A stretch of 64,000 nt of DNA from Mangrovibacter yixingensis (GCF_020523985.1 NZ_JAIVKM010000002.1:1-64000); one strand, 5' to 3'; shown: positions 8,660-19,315, counted from the stretch's first letter. The notes: generated by a model from the letters alone, not told the origin. A program made the numbers and translations.

Positions 8660-9781
8660 TTATTGGCGGTTATCGTTTGCCTGGCGTAACAAATTTCGGC
8701 TTTCTGCCTGGAAATGCTGCGCGTAATCACCAAACCAGTGTTCAACTTTACGGAAACTATCGATAAAGGCTTGCTTATCGCCATGCTCTATCAGGCTCAG
8801 TGCTTCACCAAACCGCTGATAGTAACGCTTGATAAGCGCCAGATTATTTTCGGAAGACATAATAATATCGGCATATAACTGCGGATCCTGTGCGAACAGG
8901 CGCCCAACCATTGCCAGTTCAAGCCGGTAAATCGGCGAAGACAGCGCTAACAGTTGGTCCAACTGGACATTCTCTTCAGCCAGATGCAAGCCATAAGCAA
9001 AAGTTGCGAAATGGCGCAATGCCTGAATAAACGCCATATTTTGGTCATGCTCAACAGCACTGATGCGGTGTATACGCGCCCCCCAAACCTGAATTTGTTC
9101 GAGGAACCATTGATACGCTTCCGGCTGACGGCCATCGCACCATACAACGACTTGTTTAGCGAGGCTGCCAGTATCGGGACCAAACATTGGGTGCAACCCC
9201 AAAACAGGCCCTGAATGGGCAGCCAACATCGCCTGTAGAGGCGAGTTCTTCACCGAAGCAAGATCAACCAGGATACAATCCTGCGGCAATGGAGGAAGCT
9301 GTTTAATCACTTGCTCAGTCAGGTGAATAGGGACACTGACAATAACCATTCCAGCATCATGCAAAAGTGCTTCCGCCTGCCCCCAATCCCCCTGCTCCAG
9401 TATTTTCACCTGATAACCAGACAACACCAGCAGTTTTTCAAATAGCCGCCCCATTTGACCCGCACCGCCAATAATGACGACAGGACGTAACCCCGGCATT
9501 AGAGTCTTAAAGCCTTTATCGTTCTCGCTGGAATAAGACTCACGCATCACCCTGCGCAACACGTCTTCGATAAGATCCGGAGGTACCCCAAGCTTTTCAG
9601 CCTCATGACGACGAGAGGCCAGCATTGACGCTTCCCGTTCTGGAACATAAATCGGCAGGCCGTAACGGCTTTTTACTTCACCAACTTCAGCAACCAGCTC
9701 AAGGCGACGAGCCAATAACCCGAGTAACGCTTTATCCACTTCATCAATTTGATCGCGCAGTGCAGTCAGTTCTGCAACCAT
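8660..9781 (-). CDS. tyrA: TyrA bifunctional chorismate mutase / prephenate dehydrogenase
   Basis: 373 aa, the E. coli length. It makes prephenate and oxidises it with NAD+ to 4-hydroxyphenylpyruvate for tyrosine. The AroQ mutase domain is at 1-90, the NAD-binding fold starts with GGAGQMG near 104, and the helical dehydrogenase domain fills the rest (conserved GLHPMFGPD and [14 protein letters not shown]). It follows aroF by 12 bp, the aroF-tyrA operon regulated by TyrR. Confidence 0.97.
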   Translation of the reverse strand: MVAELTALRDQIDEVDKALLGLLARRLELVAEVGEVKSRYGLPIYVPEREASMLASRRHEAEKLGVPPDLIEDVLRRVMRESYSSENDKGFKTLMPGLRPVVIIGGAGQMGRLFEKLLVLSGYQVKILEQGDWGQAEALLHDAGMVIVSVPIHLTEQVIKQLPPLPQDCILVDLASVKNSPLQAMLAAHSGPVLGLHPMFGPDTGSLAKQVVVWCDGRQPEAYQWFLEQIQVWGARIHRISAVEHDQNMAFIQALRHFATFAYGLHLAEENVQLDQLLALSSPIYRLELAMVGRLFAQDPQLYADIIMSSENNLALIKRYYQRFGEALSLIEHGDKQAFIDSFRKVEHWFGDYAQHFQAESRNLLRQANDNRQ

Positions 9782-9793
9782 TAATTCGTCCTC

Positions 9794-10864
9794 TTAAGCC
9801 TGACGCGCAGTAATATGCTCACGAAGATCTTCATGGATATTACACAGCAACGCCTCGGTCGTTTCCCAACTAATGCAAGCATCGGTCACGGAAACACCGT
9901 ATTTCATTTCGTTGCGAGGTTGCTCAGATGACTGGTTGCCTTCAAATAAGTTACTTTCAATCATCAGGCCAATAATAGAATGATTGCCATCTTTTATTTG
10001 AGCGACAGCCGATTCCGCAACCCCTGTTTGACGGCGGTAATCTTTGTTTGAGTTGCCATGGCTGCAATCTATCATCAGAGATGGACGGAGTCCCGCCTTC
10101 TGCATCTCTTTTTCACATTGAGCAACATCTTCAGGGCCGTAGTTTGGTGCCTTACCACCCCGTAAAATAACATGGCCATCCGGGTTACCCTGGGTTTGCA
10201 GCAGGCAAACCTGTCCTGCCTGGTTAATCCCCATAAACCGGTGTTGCATAGAAGCGGCACGCATCGCATTAATTGCGGTAGCAAGGCTACCATCGGTCCC
10301 ATTTTTAAAGCCAACAGGCATAGACAGCCCGGAAGCCATTTCACGGTGAGTTTGCGACTCAGTTGTGCGGGCACCAATTGCAGACCAACTAAACAGATCA
10401 CCCAAGTATTGCGGGCTGTTCGGATCCAGTGCTTCTGTTGCCAGTGGTAACCCCATACCAACCAGTTCCACCAGTAAGCGGCGCGCAATTTTTAGGCCAG
10501 CTTCGACATCAAAAGAACCATCCATATGAGGATCGTTAATCAGCCCTTTCCAGCCAACGGTAGTACGCGGTTTTTCAAAATAGACACGCATCACCAGATA
10601 CAAGCTATCGCCAACTTGTTCTGAGAGCGTTTTAAAACGACGTGCGTATTCAATTGCTGCTTCGGGATCATGAATAGAACAAGGACCACACACCACTAAC
10701 AAGCGCGGATCGCGCCCGGCAATAATATTTGCAATGGTTTTACGAGATTCAGACACTTGTGCTTCCTGCTCTGCGCTAAGCGGAAACTGCGCTTTCAGTT
10801 GATCAGGCGTAATCAAAATTTGTTCATCAGCGATGTTGATATTATTAAGTGTGTCTTTTTGCAT
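9794..10864 (-). CDS. aroF: AroF, Tyr-sensitive DAHP synthase
   Basis: 356 aa. It condenses phosphoenolpyruvate and erythrose 4-phosphate to DAHP, the first step of the shikimate pathway, and is inhibited by tyrosine. Conserved motifs: VCGPCSIHD (metal Cys near 61), KPRTTVGWKG (PEP site), GARTTESQTHREMASG and DCSHGNSNKDYRRQ. The N-terminus MQKDTLNN matches AroF rather than AroG or AroH. It is first gene of aroF-tyrA, with three TyrR boxes upstream. Confidence 0.96.
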   Translation of the reverse strand: MQKDTLNNINIADEQILITPDQLKAQFPLSAEQEAQVSESRKTIANIIAGRDPRLLVVCGPCSIHDPEAAIEYARRFKTLSEQVGDSLYLVMRVYFEKPRTTVGWKGLINDPHMDGSFDVEAGLKIARRLLVELVGMGLPLATEALDPNSPQYLGDLFSWSAIGARTTESQTHREMASGLSMPVGFKNGTDGSLATAINAMRAASMQHRFMGINQAGQVCLLQTQGNPDGHVILRGGKAPNYGPEDVAQCEKEMQKAGLRPSLMIDCSHGNSNKDYRRQTGVAESAVAQIKDGNHSIIGLMIESNLFEGNQSSEQPRNEMKYGVSVTDACISWETTEALLCNIHEDLREHITARQA

Positions 10865-10917
10865 GGTGGCAGTCCTGTAAAAACGAAGTTTGCGATATTT
10901 TCCCCGAAAGGCGCGTT

Positions 10918-10973
10918 AACCTTACCACAGCAGGTAAAGATTTCAATCCAAAATACGTAATCATTTCTTTACA
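10918..10973 (-). promoter_or_regulatory. aroF promoter with two TyrR boxes
   Basis: A strong box TGTAAA-N6-ATTACG lies at 10973-10956 and a weaker box TGGATT-N6-TTTACC at 10950-10933, both read on the minus strand and matching TGTAAA-N6-TTTACA. The weak box overlaps a -35 TTGAAA that pairs with a -10 TAAGGT 16 bp on, the same layout as E. coli aroF, where hexameric TyrR with tyrosine represses. Confidence 0.75.
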
Positions 10974-11017
10974 CCACTAATTTAATTGCTATAAAACGAA
11001 CTAATTCGCCATAAAAT

Positions 11018-11035
11018 CGTAAAGATATAATTACA
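11018..11035 (-). promoter_or_regulatory. Distal TyrR box of aroF
   Basis: TGTAAT-N6-TTTACG on the minus strand, 45 bp upstream of the nearer strong box. E. coli aroF also has three boxes. The rest of 10974-11243 is AT-rich and shows no gene. Confidence 0.65.
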
Positions 11036-11243
11036 CCACTTGGAACGAAATTGCTAACACACTGATCTCACGCCACTCAGCACTACATGTGTTTACAACA
11101 AAAAAACAGATATTTTTTCCACTCATACAAACCTGGGAAAAGCCATGTGCTTAATAAATACGCTATTCCCAGACAAACGAAATGATAACAAACGTTACTA
11201 TCATAAGGTTATTCACATACTGTCAGCACGAGCCAAAATTCAT

Positions 11244-11561
11244 ATGCCACGACTCGTCTCAATGGTTTTTTTGATTTTTGCTGGCGGTTTTTCCTGGCAG
11301 AGTGGAGCTACTGGCTCAGCGAGGCTTAGCTAAGCCCAGAATGTGCTTCTCCCACAGCAAACAATATTTGGGTTCGTTGATCTCTTCGGATAACGCGGCA
11401 AATATGCAAGTTGGAATCACCCACACACGTTTTAATGGCGGCACAGATAATTACGGTGACTCACTGAAAGACTGGGTGACAAATTTCCGGTAGCCAATAA
11501 TGCAACACGTGAAGGGCGTGCTGTAAACCGCCATAGAGCAAGCGTTATTACAACGCCTTAA
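11244..11561 (+). pseudogene. yfiB: yfiB remnant (OmpA-like lipoprotein, decayed)
   Basis: No intact frame, but pieces in several frames match E. coli YfiB in order: an N-terminal hydrophobic start (MPRLVSMVFLIF, 11244 on), a GFSWQSGATG piece like GFTESAGDWS, then GITHTRFNGGTDNYGD like YfiB GLTHARMDGHTDNYGE, then RLGDKFPVANNATREGRA continuing to VITTP and a stop at 11559-11561, like the YfiB C-terminus. Stops, frameshifts and a deletion of the middle of the OmpA domain are visible. The + strand and the place between aroF and rplS are those of yfiB in E. coli. Confidence 0.8.
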
Positions 11562-11711
11562 TTAGCCTACCCTTTAATTTGATTAAACATTCGTAAACAG
11601 GTGAATCGTTTCATACTCCAGTTGTCTAAATATCATATTCACAATATAAATAGGCTGGTTGACAATCTATTTTTTCTACCAGCCACCCAGCTTCATGTCA
11701 CTGGAGAATGC

Positions 11712-12626
11712 ATGCTTTCAGGCTTCAAGAAATCCTTCCTTCACCCAAGAAACTGGTTAACCTGGCTTGGTCTTGGTGTTTTATGGGCAATAGTTCAGCT
11801 TCCTTATCCGGTTATTGCCTGTATTGGCCGCACACTAGGTAAAGCCTCACGCCCTTTTCTTAAACGCCGGGAGAAAATAGCCAGACGTAACATTGAATTA
11901 TGCTTTCCTGATATGAGCACAGTTGAAAAAGATAAACTTATCGATGACAACTTTATTTCTCTCGGCATGGGGTTGGTAGAAACAGGCATGGCGTGGTTCT
12001 GGAGCGATTCACGTGTGAGAAAGTGGTTCGATGTTGAAGGTTACGCTCACCTTGACCAGGCAATAAGTACTGGAAAAGGCGTAATCGCGATCGGTGTTCA
12101 CTTTATGTCACTTGAGTTGGGTGGCAGAGTGATGGGGTTATGCCGGCCAATGATGGCGACCTACAGGCCTCATAACAGCCCATTAATGGAGTGGGTACAA
12201 ACAAAGGGTCGACTGCGTTCAAACAAGGCAATGATTGACAGGCGGAATCTAAAAGGCCTGGTCAACGCACTAAAAAGCGGGGAAGCAGTATGGTTTGCTC
12301 CAGACCAGGATTACGGCCCGAAAGGCAGTGTCTTCGCCCCATTCTTTTCAGTACCGGATGCCGCTACCACTAATGGTACCTATGCGGTTTCCCAACTATC
12401 CCATTCAAAGATGCTGACTATCACTATGGTTCGTAAACCCGGCCATGCCGGTTACCGTTTGCATATCAGCAAAGCCTTCGATGACTATCCAGACAGCAAG
12501 ATACTGGCGGCCAGGTACATTAACAAAGTTATAGAGCAAGAAATCCTGCGCGCACCGGGGCAATACTTGTGGGTACACCGGCGTTTTAAAACTCGCCCCG
12601 AAGGTGCTGCACCACTCTACTCATAA
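11712..12626 (+). CDS. lpxP: LpxP-type lipid A (Kdo2-lipid IVA) acyltransferase
   Basis: 304 aa from ATG 11712, chosen for the GGAGA site 4 bp upstream and family length (about 306); the frame is open further upstream but without support. LpxL/LpxP/LpxM enzymes add the secondary acyl chain to Kdo2-lipid IVA at the inner membrane. The N-terminal membrane helix (WLTWLGLGVLWAIVQLPYPV) and the HX4E catalytic motif (HFMSLE) are seen. Residues are closer to E. coli LpxP (palmitoleoyl transfer, cold-induced) than to LpxL across RKWFDVEG, MATYRPHN and WFAPDQDYG. E. coli lpxP lies elsewhere, so this copy is displaced or additional. Confidence 0.88.
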   Translation: MLSGFKKSFLHPRNWLTWLGLGVLWAIVQLPYPVIACIGRTLGKASRPFLKRREKIARRNIELCFPDMSTVEKDKLIDDNFISLGMGLVETGMAWFWSDSRVRKWFDVEGYAHLDQAISTGKGVIAIGVHFMSLELGGRVMGLCRPMMATYRPHNSPLMEWVQTKGRLRSNKAMIDRRNLKGLVNALKSGEAVWFAPDQDYGPKGSVFAPFFSVPDAATTNGTYAVSQLSHSKMLTITMVRKPGHAGYRLHISKAFDDYPDSKILAARYINKVIEQEILRAPGQYLWVHRRFKTRPEGAAPLYS

Positions 12627-12727
12627 CCTGAGAGAACAACAGGGCGTGCATGCTCAAATCGTCGGGGGAAAGCAGAGTTATAAAGAGGTTGTATATAGAG
12701 AAATATAGCGATGAACGTTACAAAGAA

Positions 12728-12757
12728 AAAGGGGCTGACATAATGCCAACCCCTTGT
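12728..12757 (-). terminator. Terminator of the rpsP-rimM-trmD-rplS operon
   Basis: On the minus strand a GGGGTTGGC...GTCAGCCCC stem is followed by TTTTTC. It lies 37 bp after the rplS stop. Confidence 0.75.
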
Positions 12758-12793
12758 TTTCTATTAACTTTAAGATGACGCTTGCGCGTGTAC

Positions 12794-13144
<351 letters not shown>

Positions 13145-13186
13145 TTAATCTCTTATCCTGGGTAAACTGATGTTTCGGGTGGCAGC

Positions 13187-13957
13187 CTATGCTTCGCCAT
13201 TCCCATCATGTTTATGTTGCTGCTTATGTTCCCGCTGGAACTCCGCCAGCAACTTTGCTTGCTCTTCAGTCAGAGCCAGGTTTTCCAGAAGTTCAGGTCT
13301 TCTAAGCCAGGTGCGGCCCAGCGACTGTTTCAAACGCCAGCGGCGAATCTCTGCATGATTTCCCGACAGTAATACTGGCGGTACTTCCATGCCTTCCAGA
13401 ACCTCAGGCCGGGTATAATGTGGGCAATCCAGAAACCCATCCGCAAATGAATCTTCATTTGCTGACGCCTCATGACCCAGAACACCAGGAACAAACCGGG
13501 CAACCGAATCAATTAACGTCATGGCAGGTAACTCACCACCACTGAGCACGTAATCACCGATAGACCATTCTTCATCAATCTCGGTTTGTATAACGCGCTC
13601 ATCTATACCTTCGTACCGGCCACAAACCAGAATCAACTTCTCATTTGTTGCCAGCTCACTGACGCCAGCTTGATCAAGCTTGCGCCCCTGAGGTGACAGA
13701 TAGATCACCTTAGCGCCTTCACCTGCCGCGGCTTTGGCTGCATTGATGGCATCCCGCAAGGGTTGAACCATCATCAGCATCCCAGGTCCGCCACCATAAG
13801 GACGATCGTCCACAGTACGGTGCCTGTCATGCGTAAAGTCACGAGGACTCCAGCTTTCGATGCTGAGCAGGCCATTTTTTACAGCCCGACCAGTTACCCC
13901 GAAATCGGTAATTGCGCGAAACATCTCGGGAAACAGGCTAATTATGCCAATCCACAT
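13187..13957 (-). CDS. trmD: TrmD tRNA (guanine37-N1)-methyltransferase
   Basis: 256 aa. It methylates G37 next to the anticodon using SAM and prevents +1 frameshifting. The SPOUT trefoil-knot motifs are clear: [13 protein letters not shown] and [14 protein letters not shown], with the catalytic Asp region RFVPGVLG following. Start [13 protein letters not shown] is the family start. Third gene of rpsP-rimM-trmD-rplS, 29 bp after rimM. Confidence 0.98.
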   Translation of the reverse strand: MWIGIISLFPEMFRAITDFGVTGRAVKNGLLSIESWSPRDFTHDRHRTVDDRPYGGGPGMLMMVQPLRDAINAAKAAAGEGAKVIYLSPQGRKLDQAGVSELATNEKLILVCGRYEGIDERVIQTEIDEEWSIGDYVLSGGELPAMTLIDSVARFVPGVLGHEASANEDSFADGFLDCPHYTRPEVLEGMEVPPVLLSGNHAEIRRWRLKQSLGRTWLRRPELLENLALTEEQAKLLAEFQREHKQQHKHDGNGEA

Positions 13958-13986
13958 AGCGCTGTTATTACCGTATTATCCGGTGG

Positions 13987-14535
13987 TTAAAAACCAGGAT
14001 CCCAATCTACTTCAATAGTTTGAGTAGTGAGATCGACTTTCTTGATAACCTGCCCGTCCAGGAACGGAACCAACCGCTCCTTGACACCAAATGCATCTTT
14101 CAGGTTTGCCTTAATGACGAGAACGTCATTCGACCCGGTTTCCATCATATCAATGACTTTACCCAGGCTATAACCTTCAGTTGTGACTACCTGGCAACCC
14201 ATCAGGTCTTTCCAGTAATAATCACCATCTTCCAGTTGCGGCAATTGCGACGAATCCACGACAATTTCACAATTAGTCAGCAAATTCGCGGCATCACGGT
14301 CATCAACACCTTTCAGTTTGATGACAACATCCTGATTGTGGTAGCGCCAGCTTTCCAGCTCAACAACTTGCCACTGACCCGCCTTCTGGATAAACCAGGG
14401 CTGATAGTCAAAAATGCTTTCGGTCTCTTCAGTGGAAGAAAACATTCTGAGCCAACCACGAATACCGTAGGGAGACCCCATTTTCCCCAGAACTATGGGT
14501 TCAACGGGCGTTGATACGGTTTGTTGCTTGCTCAT
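13987..14535 (-). CDS. rimM: RimM 16S rRNA processing / 30S maturation factor
   Basis: 182 aa from ATG 14535 (MSKQQ), equal to the E. coli length; a second ATG three bases upstream and more upstream codons are open but the GGTGG site fits 14535. RimM binds uS19 and helps assemble the 30S head. An N-terminal RimM domain ([14 protein letters not shown]) and a PRC-barrel C-terminal domain ([11 protein letters not shown]) are visible. Second gene of the operon, 18 bp after rpsP. Confidence 0.97.
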   Translation of the reverse strand: MSKQQTVSTPVEPIVLGKMGSPYGIRGWLRMFSSTEETESIFDYQPWFIQKAGQWQVVELESWRYHNQDVVIKLKGVDDRDAANLLTNCEIVVDSSQLPQLEDGDYYWKDLMGCQVVTTEGYSLGKVIDMMETGSNDVLVIKANLKDAFGVKERLVPFLDGQVIKKVDLTTQTIEVDWDPGF

Positions 14536-14553
14536 CATGACCACCGCGACAGA

Positions 14554-14802
14554 TTAAGCTGCTTGTTTTACTGATTTGATCAGCGTAGCAACGCGATCAG
14601 ATACAGTTGCGCCCTGGCCAACCCAGTGAGCGATACGATCCAGATCCAGGCGTGAGCCTTCTTCTTTTTCGCCAGCCAGTGGGTTGTAGAAACCAACGCG
14701 CTCAATGAAGCGACCGTTGCGCGCATTACGGCTGTCAGCAACGACAACCTGGTAGAACGGACGCTTTTTAGCGCCGTGACGTGCTAAACGAATAGTTACC
14801 AT
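14554..14802 (-). CDS. rpsP: Ribosomal protein bS16
   Basis: 82 aa from ATG 14802, which has AGAGGAT at good spacing; open codons upstream are not used. Start [18 protein letters not shown] is the family signature. First gene of rpsP-rimM-trmD-rplS; the 225-bp gap to ffh should hold the operon promoter and contains complementary CCAACGTTT / AAACGTTGG segments. Confidence 0.98.
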   Translation of the reverse strand: MVTIRLARHGAKKRPFYQVVVADSRNARNGRFIERVGFYNPLAGEKEEGSRLDLDRIAHWVGQGATVSDRVATLIKSVKQAA

Positions 14803-15027
14803 AACATCCTCTTGAGTTAATAAAACAACCGGGCTCCATCGAGGAACGGAGCCCGGTGTCATATAAAAAGCCCGAAAATTTTACTCATTTCTGCGTAAAA
14901 ATCAATTCAATTTACGGGTTGTGTCGCCCTGATGCAGTGCAGTACCCGCTACACCAACGTTTAGTTAACGCACTGGCAACGTAATGCCAGAAAACAAAAG
15001 CGCCACCAAACGTTGGCTAAACAGGCA

Positions 15028-16389
15028 TCAACGCCCCGGGAAGCCCGGAGGCATCATACCTTTCATACCACGCATCATTTTCATCATCCCGCCCTTCTTC
15101 ATTTTCTTCATCATGCGCTGCATGTCGTCGAACTGTTTCAGAAGACGGTTAACATCCTGAACCTGCATACCGCAACCAGCGGCAATACGGCGTTTACGGG
15201 AACCCTTGATGATATCTGGCTGAGCACGTTCTTTGAAGGTCATTGAATTAATGATAGCCTCCATCCGCACCAGCACTTTGTCGTCCATCTGGGATTTCAC
15301 GTTATCCGGTATTTGGCCCATGCCTGGCAATTTTCCCATCAGGCTCGCCATACCGCCCATATTGCGCATTTGCTTCAGTTGCTCAAGAAAATCGGTCAGA
15401 TCAAAGCCATCACCTTTCTTCAGCTTGGTTGCCAGTTTCTCGGCCTGAGCACGGTCAACTTTACTTTCGATATCTTCAATCAGCGACAGCACATCACCCA
15501 TACCGAGAATACGTGAAGCAATACGGTCCGGATGGAAAGGCTCGAGTGCTTCAGTTTTTTCACCCACCCCCAGGAATTTGATAGGTTTCCCGGTGATATG
15601 GCGAATAGATAACGCCGCACCACCGCGAGCATCACCATCCACTTTAGTGAGGATAACGCCTGTCAATGGCAGTGCTTCGTTAAACGCTTTTGCGGTATTC
15701 GCGGCATCCTGCCCTGTCATGGCATCAACCACAAACAGGGTTTCGACTGGGTTAATAGCGTGATGGACTTGTTTGATTTCATCCATCATTGCTTCATCGA
15801 CGTGCAAACGGCCTGCGGTATCCACCAACAGCACATCGTAGAATTTCAGTTTGGCATGTTGCAGCGCGCTGTTAACAATATCCACAGGCTTTTGCTGAAC
15901 ATCAGAAGGGAAGAAATCAACTTCAACTTGCTGCGCCAGGGTTTCCAACTGTTTGATAGCTGCCGGGCGATAAACGTCGGCAGACACCACCAGAACTTTC
16001 TTTTTATGTTTTTCGCGCAGGAATTTACCCAGTTTCCCCACACTGGTGGTTTTACCGGCCCCCTGCAACCCCGCCATCAAAACAACAGCCGGGGGTTGTG
16101 CCGCCAGGTTGAGCGCCGTGTTCTCTTCACCCATCGCCGCCACCAGTTCTGTGCGGACGATTTTCACGAACTCCTGGCCTGGCGTCAGGCTTTTGTTCAC
16201 TTCATGGCCAACCGCACTTTCTTTAACACGGTTGATAAACTCACGCACCACTGGCAGAGCGACATCTGCTTCCAGCAGCGCCATGCGCACTTCGCGCAGC
16301 GTATCTTTAATATTGTCTTCGGTAAGCCGCCCACGGCCGCTGATATTGCGCAGCGTGCGCGACAAACGGTCTGTTAAATTATCAAACAT
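15028..16389 (-). CDS. ffh: Ffh, signal recognition particle protein
   Basis: 453 aa. With 4.5S RNA it forms the SRP that delivers inner-membrane proteins to FtsY and SecYEG. N domain helices, the G domain with G1 GLQGAGKTT (near 107), DTAGR (near 190) and TKVDGDARGG, and the Met-rich M domain (MRNMGGMASLMGKLPGM and the C-terminal MMKKMKKGGMMKMM run) are all visible. Divergent from ypjD. Confidence 0.98.
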   Translation of the reverse strand: MFDNLTDRLSRTLRNISGRGRLTEDNIKDTLREVRMALLEADVALPVVREFINRVKESAVGHEVNKSLTPGQEFVKIVRTELVAAMGEENTALNLAAQPPAVVLMAGLQGAGKTTSVGKLGKFLREKHKKKVLVVSADVYRPAAIKQLETLAQQVEVDFFPSDVQQKPVDIVNSALQHAKLKFYDVLLVDTAGRLHVDEAMMDEIKQVHHAINPVETLFVVDAMTGQDAANTAKAFNEALPLTGVILTKVDGDARGGAALSIRHITGKPIKFLGVGEKTEALEPFHPDRIASRILGMGDVLSLIEDIESKVDRAQAEKLATKLKKGDGFDLTDFLEQLKQMRNMGGMASLMGKLPGMGQIPDNVKSQMDDKVLVRMEAIINSMTFKERAQPDIIKGSRKRRIAAGCGMQVQDVNRLLKQFDDMQRMMKKMKKGGMMKMMRGMKGMMPPGFPGR

Positions 16390-16552
16390 TGTCTTCTTAC
16401 CCGAATGGTAACTTACGGCCGCAAGCGCGACAGTGATTCATGAATTGGCGGAGTATAACATGAAGCCGCCATTGATGTTATGCAACGGTTGGAGCCGAGA
16501 GCGTGTAACGTTATACTGCTCTTTCTGATTCTGGCTAACACCGACATCTTAT

Positions 16553-17338
16553 ATGCCTGTTTTTTCTATTCTTGCGCTGGCGGCCTATTCAGTCAGCCTC
16601 GCGCTCATCATCCCTGGTCTGTTAAAACAACAGAGCGGTTGGCGCCGTATGGCGATTTTGTCGGCAATTGTCGCCCTGATCTGCCATGCTCTGGCACTTG
16701 AATCCCGTATTTTTATCAATGGCGGGCAAAACCTCAGTTTGCTTAACGTTGGCTCACTGGTCAGCCTGATGATTTGTATCGTGATGACAGTTGTCGCGAC
16801 AAAAAACCGTGGCTGGCTACTGTTGCCGATTGTGTACGCATTTGCCCTCATTAACCTGGCTTTCGCCTCTTTTGTGCCTAATGAGTTTATTACTCACCTG
16901 GAAACCACTCCAGGCATGATGGTGCACATTGGGTTGTCTCTGTTCTCCTATGCTACGCTGATTATCGCGGCGCTTTATGCCCTGCAGTTAGCATGGATTG
17001 ACTACCAACTGAAGAACAAACGCCTGGCGTTCAGCACAGATATGCCGCCCCTCATGGGCATTGAACGGAAAATGTTTCACATCACGCAAATTGGTGTGGT
17101 GCTGCTCACACTAACCCTGGCAACCGGCCTGTTCTACATGCACAACATGTTTACCATGGAGAACATTGATAAAGCCGTGCTGTCTATCCTGGCATGGTTT
17201 GTCTATATCATTCTGTTGTGGGGGCATTATCATGAAGGGTGGCGTGGTCGCCGCGTTGTCTGGTTCAATATGGCCGGTGCGCTGTTACTCACTCTTGCCT
17301 ACTTTGGAAGCCGTGTACTGCAACAACTCCTCGGCTAA
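16553..17338 (+). CDS. ypjD: YpjD, CcsA-like inner-membrane protein
   Basis: 261 aa with about eight hydrophobic segments. The family resembles the CcsA/CcmC haem-handling cytochrome c assembly proteins and carries the late motif WGHYHEGWRGRR with conserved His. No defined reaction is known for YpjD; in enterobacteria it sits beside corB, and a link with Mg transport has been suggested. It is 27 bp upstream of corB on the same strand, as in E. coli. Confidence 0.93.
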   Translation: MPVFSILALAAYSVSLALIIPGLLKQQSGWRRMAILSAIVALICHALALESRIFINGGQNLSLLNVGSLVSLMICIVMTVVATKNRGWLLLPIVYAFALINLAFASFVPNEFITHLETTPGMMVHIGLSLFSYATLIIAALYALQLAWIDYQLKNKRLAFSTDMPPLMGIERKMFHITQIGVVLLTLTLATGLFYMHNMFTMENIDKAVLSILAWFVYIILLWGHYHEGWRGRRVVWFNMAGALLLTLAYFGSRVLQQLLG

Positions 17339-17365
17339 TTTTCTTATTAATAAAGGACGATTTTT

Positions 17366-18658
17366 TTGGAAGATATTTCCACCACCACGTTGATTATCAC
17401 CCTGGTGATCATGGTGTTGATTTCCGCCTACTTCTCCGGTTCGGAAACCGGAATGATGACTCTTAACCGTTATCGCCTGCGCCATCTTGCTAAACAGGGT
17501 AATAAATCGGCGCGGCGTGTTGAAAAGCTCCTGCGCACACCAGACCGCCTGATAAGCCTGGTGCTGATTGGCAACAACCTGGTCAATATTCTGGCTTCTG
17601 CACTGGCAACCATTGTTGGTATGCGCCTGTATGGCGATGCCGGGGTTGCTATTGCCACAGGTGTACTCACCTTCGTGGTACTAATTTTTGCTGAAGTGTT
17701 ACCCAAAACCGTCGCCGCGCTCTACCCGGAAAAAGTCGCGTTCCCCAGCAGTGTGTTATTGGCTCCACTCCAGGTCATCATGATGCCTCTGGTGTGGTTG
17801 CTGAACATGATAACTCGCCTCTTAATGCGTACCGTGGGGATAAGAACCGACGCTGTGGTGAGTGCCGCACTCACCAAAGATGAACTGCGCACCATTGTTA
17901 ATGAATCCAAATCCAAAATCTCCCAGCGTAACCAGGACATGCTGCTTTCTGTGCTGGATTTGGAGAAAGTGAGTGTTAACGACATCATGGTGCCGCGCAA
18001 TGAAATCGTGGGCATTGATATCAACGACGACTGGAAATCGATTGTTCGCCAACTGACTCACTCACCGCACGGGCGTATCGTCCTCTACCGTGAATCATTG
18101 GATGACTCAATAAGCATGCTGCGTGTGCGTGAAGCCTACCGGTTAATGACGGAGAAAAAAGAGTTCACGAAAGAAGTGATGCTGCGCGCCGCCGATGAAA
18201 TTTATTTTGTTCCCGAAGGAACACCACTCAGTACCCAGTTAATTAAGTTCCAGCGTAATAAAAAGAAAGTGGGCCTGGTGGTCGATGAATATGGCGATAT
18301 TCAAGGGCTGATTACCGTTGAAGATATTCTCGAAGAGATTGTCGGGGATTTTACTACCTCTATGTCGCCTTCTCTGGCGGAAGAAGTCACTCCACAGAAT
18401 GATGGCTCTGTCATTATTGAAGGGAGCGCCAACATTCGCGACCTCAATAAAGCCTTCAACTGGCAATTCCCCGAAGACGAAGCGCGTACCGTAAATGGGA
18501 TGTTGCTCGAGGCTCTGGAAGAAATACCCGCGGCAGGCACACGGGTGAATATAGGCCAATACGATATTGATATTCTCGATGTGCAGGACAACATGATTAA
18601 ACAGGTAAAAGTAACACCTGTCACACCACTCAAAGCCAGTGTTCAGGAAGCGGAATAA
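17366..18658 (+). CDS. corB: CorB/YfjD, CNNM-type membrane protein with CBS pair
   Basis: 430 aa. The start is TTG at 17366, with AAGGA 8 bp upstream; the protein then reads MEDISTTTLII as in E. coli YfjD. The N-terminal DUF21/CNNM membrane domain (1-185; SGSETGMMTLNRYRL) is followed by two CBS domains (about 205-330, DIMVPRNEIVGI, VDEYGDIQGLITVEDILEEI) and a CorC_HlyC domain (340-425). Family members are implicated in Mg2+ transport or resistance. Terminator follows. Confidence 0.94.
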   Translation: MEDISTTTLIITLVIMVLISAYFSGSETGMMTLNRYRLRHLAKQGNKSARRVEKLLRTPDRLISLVLIGNNLVNILASALATIVGMRLYGDAGVAIATGVLTFVVLIFAEVLPKTVAALYPEKVAFPSSVLLAPLQVIMMPLVWLLNMITRLLMRTVGIRTDAVVSAALTKDELRTIVNESKSKISQRNQDMLLSVLDLEKVSVNDIMVPRNEIVGIDINDDWKSIVRQLTHSPHGRIVLYRESLDDSISMLRVREAYRLMTEKKEFTKEVMLRAADEIYFVPEGTPLSTQLIKFQRNKKKVGLVVDEYGDIQGLITVEDILEEIVGDFTTSMSPSLAEEVTPQNDGSVIIEGSANIRDLNKAFNWQFPEDEARTVNGMLLEALEEIPAAGTRVNIGQYDIDILDVQDNMIKQVKVTPVTPLKASVQEAE

Positions 18659-18678
18659 TCACTGTTGACTCTACGCAC

Positions 18679-18715
18679 AAAAAAACCTCTACCCGGCCAG
18701 GCAGAGGTTTTTTTC
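18679..18715. terminator. Bidirectional terminator between corB and grpE
   Basis: Stem AACCTCT / AGAGGTT (18684-18709) with A-run before and T-run after, so it can serve the convergent corB and grpE transcripts. Confidence 0.88.
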
Positions 18716-18730
18716 TACCCAAGAAAGGTA

Positions 18731-19315
18731 TCAGGCTTTTGCTTTAGCAACAGTTACCATAGCAGCACGAATAGTACGGCCATTCAGAGTGTAACCTTTT
18801 TGCATAACGTGAAGCACGTTACCTGCTGTAACCTCTTCTGATTCTACCATGGCAATAGCCTGATGAACGTTCGGGTCCAGCGGTACATTCACATCACTAA
18901 TCACTTCAACACCAAACTTGCGCACCACATCCAGCATAGATTTCAGGGTCAATTCAATCCCTTCAACCATAGATGCCATATCTGCATTGGCTTTATCTGC
19001 AACTTCCAAAGCTCGATCCAGGCTATCGATTACTGGCAGTAATTCATTAACGAATTTTTCCAGCGCAAATTTATGCGCTTTTTCGACATCCTGCTCAGTA
19101 CGGCGACGCAGGTTTTCCATTTCCGCCCGTGCACGCAACACGCTGTCGTGTTCGCGCTGCTGAACTTCGGCTAACTGTTTCTCCAGGTTAGCAATCTGTT
19201 CATCGCGCGGATCCACCTGGTCCGCTGTGTCCGCAGCGTCTACTTCATCATGCTGTTCCATAACGATTTCATCCGGCTGAAGTTCTTCAGGTGTTTTCTG
19301 ATCTTTACTGCTCAT
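18731..19315 (-). CDS. grpE: GrpE nucleotide exchange factor of DnaK
   Basis: 194 aa from ATG 19315 ([11 protein letters not shown]), the family start; the frame is open for 64 codons upstream over the promoter but is not used. GrpE releases ADP from DnaK and serves as a thermosensor. An acidic N-terminal tail, long paired helix (about 40-130) and C-terminal beta domain ([16 protein letters not shown]) are visible. A near-consensus sigma32 promoter lies upstream. Divergent from nadK. Confidence 0.97.
   Translation of the reverse strand: MSSKDQKTPEELQPDEIVMEQHDEVDAADTADQVDPRDEQIANLEKQLAEVQQREHDSVLRARAEMENLRRRTEQDVEKAHKFALEKFVNELLPVIDSLDRALEVADKANADMASMVEGIELTLKSMLDVVRKFGVEVISDVNVPLDPNVHQAIAMVESEEVTAGNVLHVMQKGYTLNGRTIRAAMVTVAKAKA

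Noticed and set aside
11601..11711. Longer N-terminus for the LpxP-like protein
   Set aside because: Adds 37 codons before the family start with no ribosome site; ATG 11712 has GGAGA and gives the normal length.
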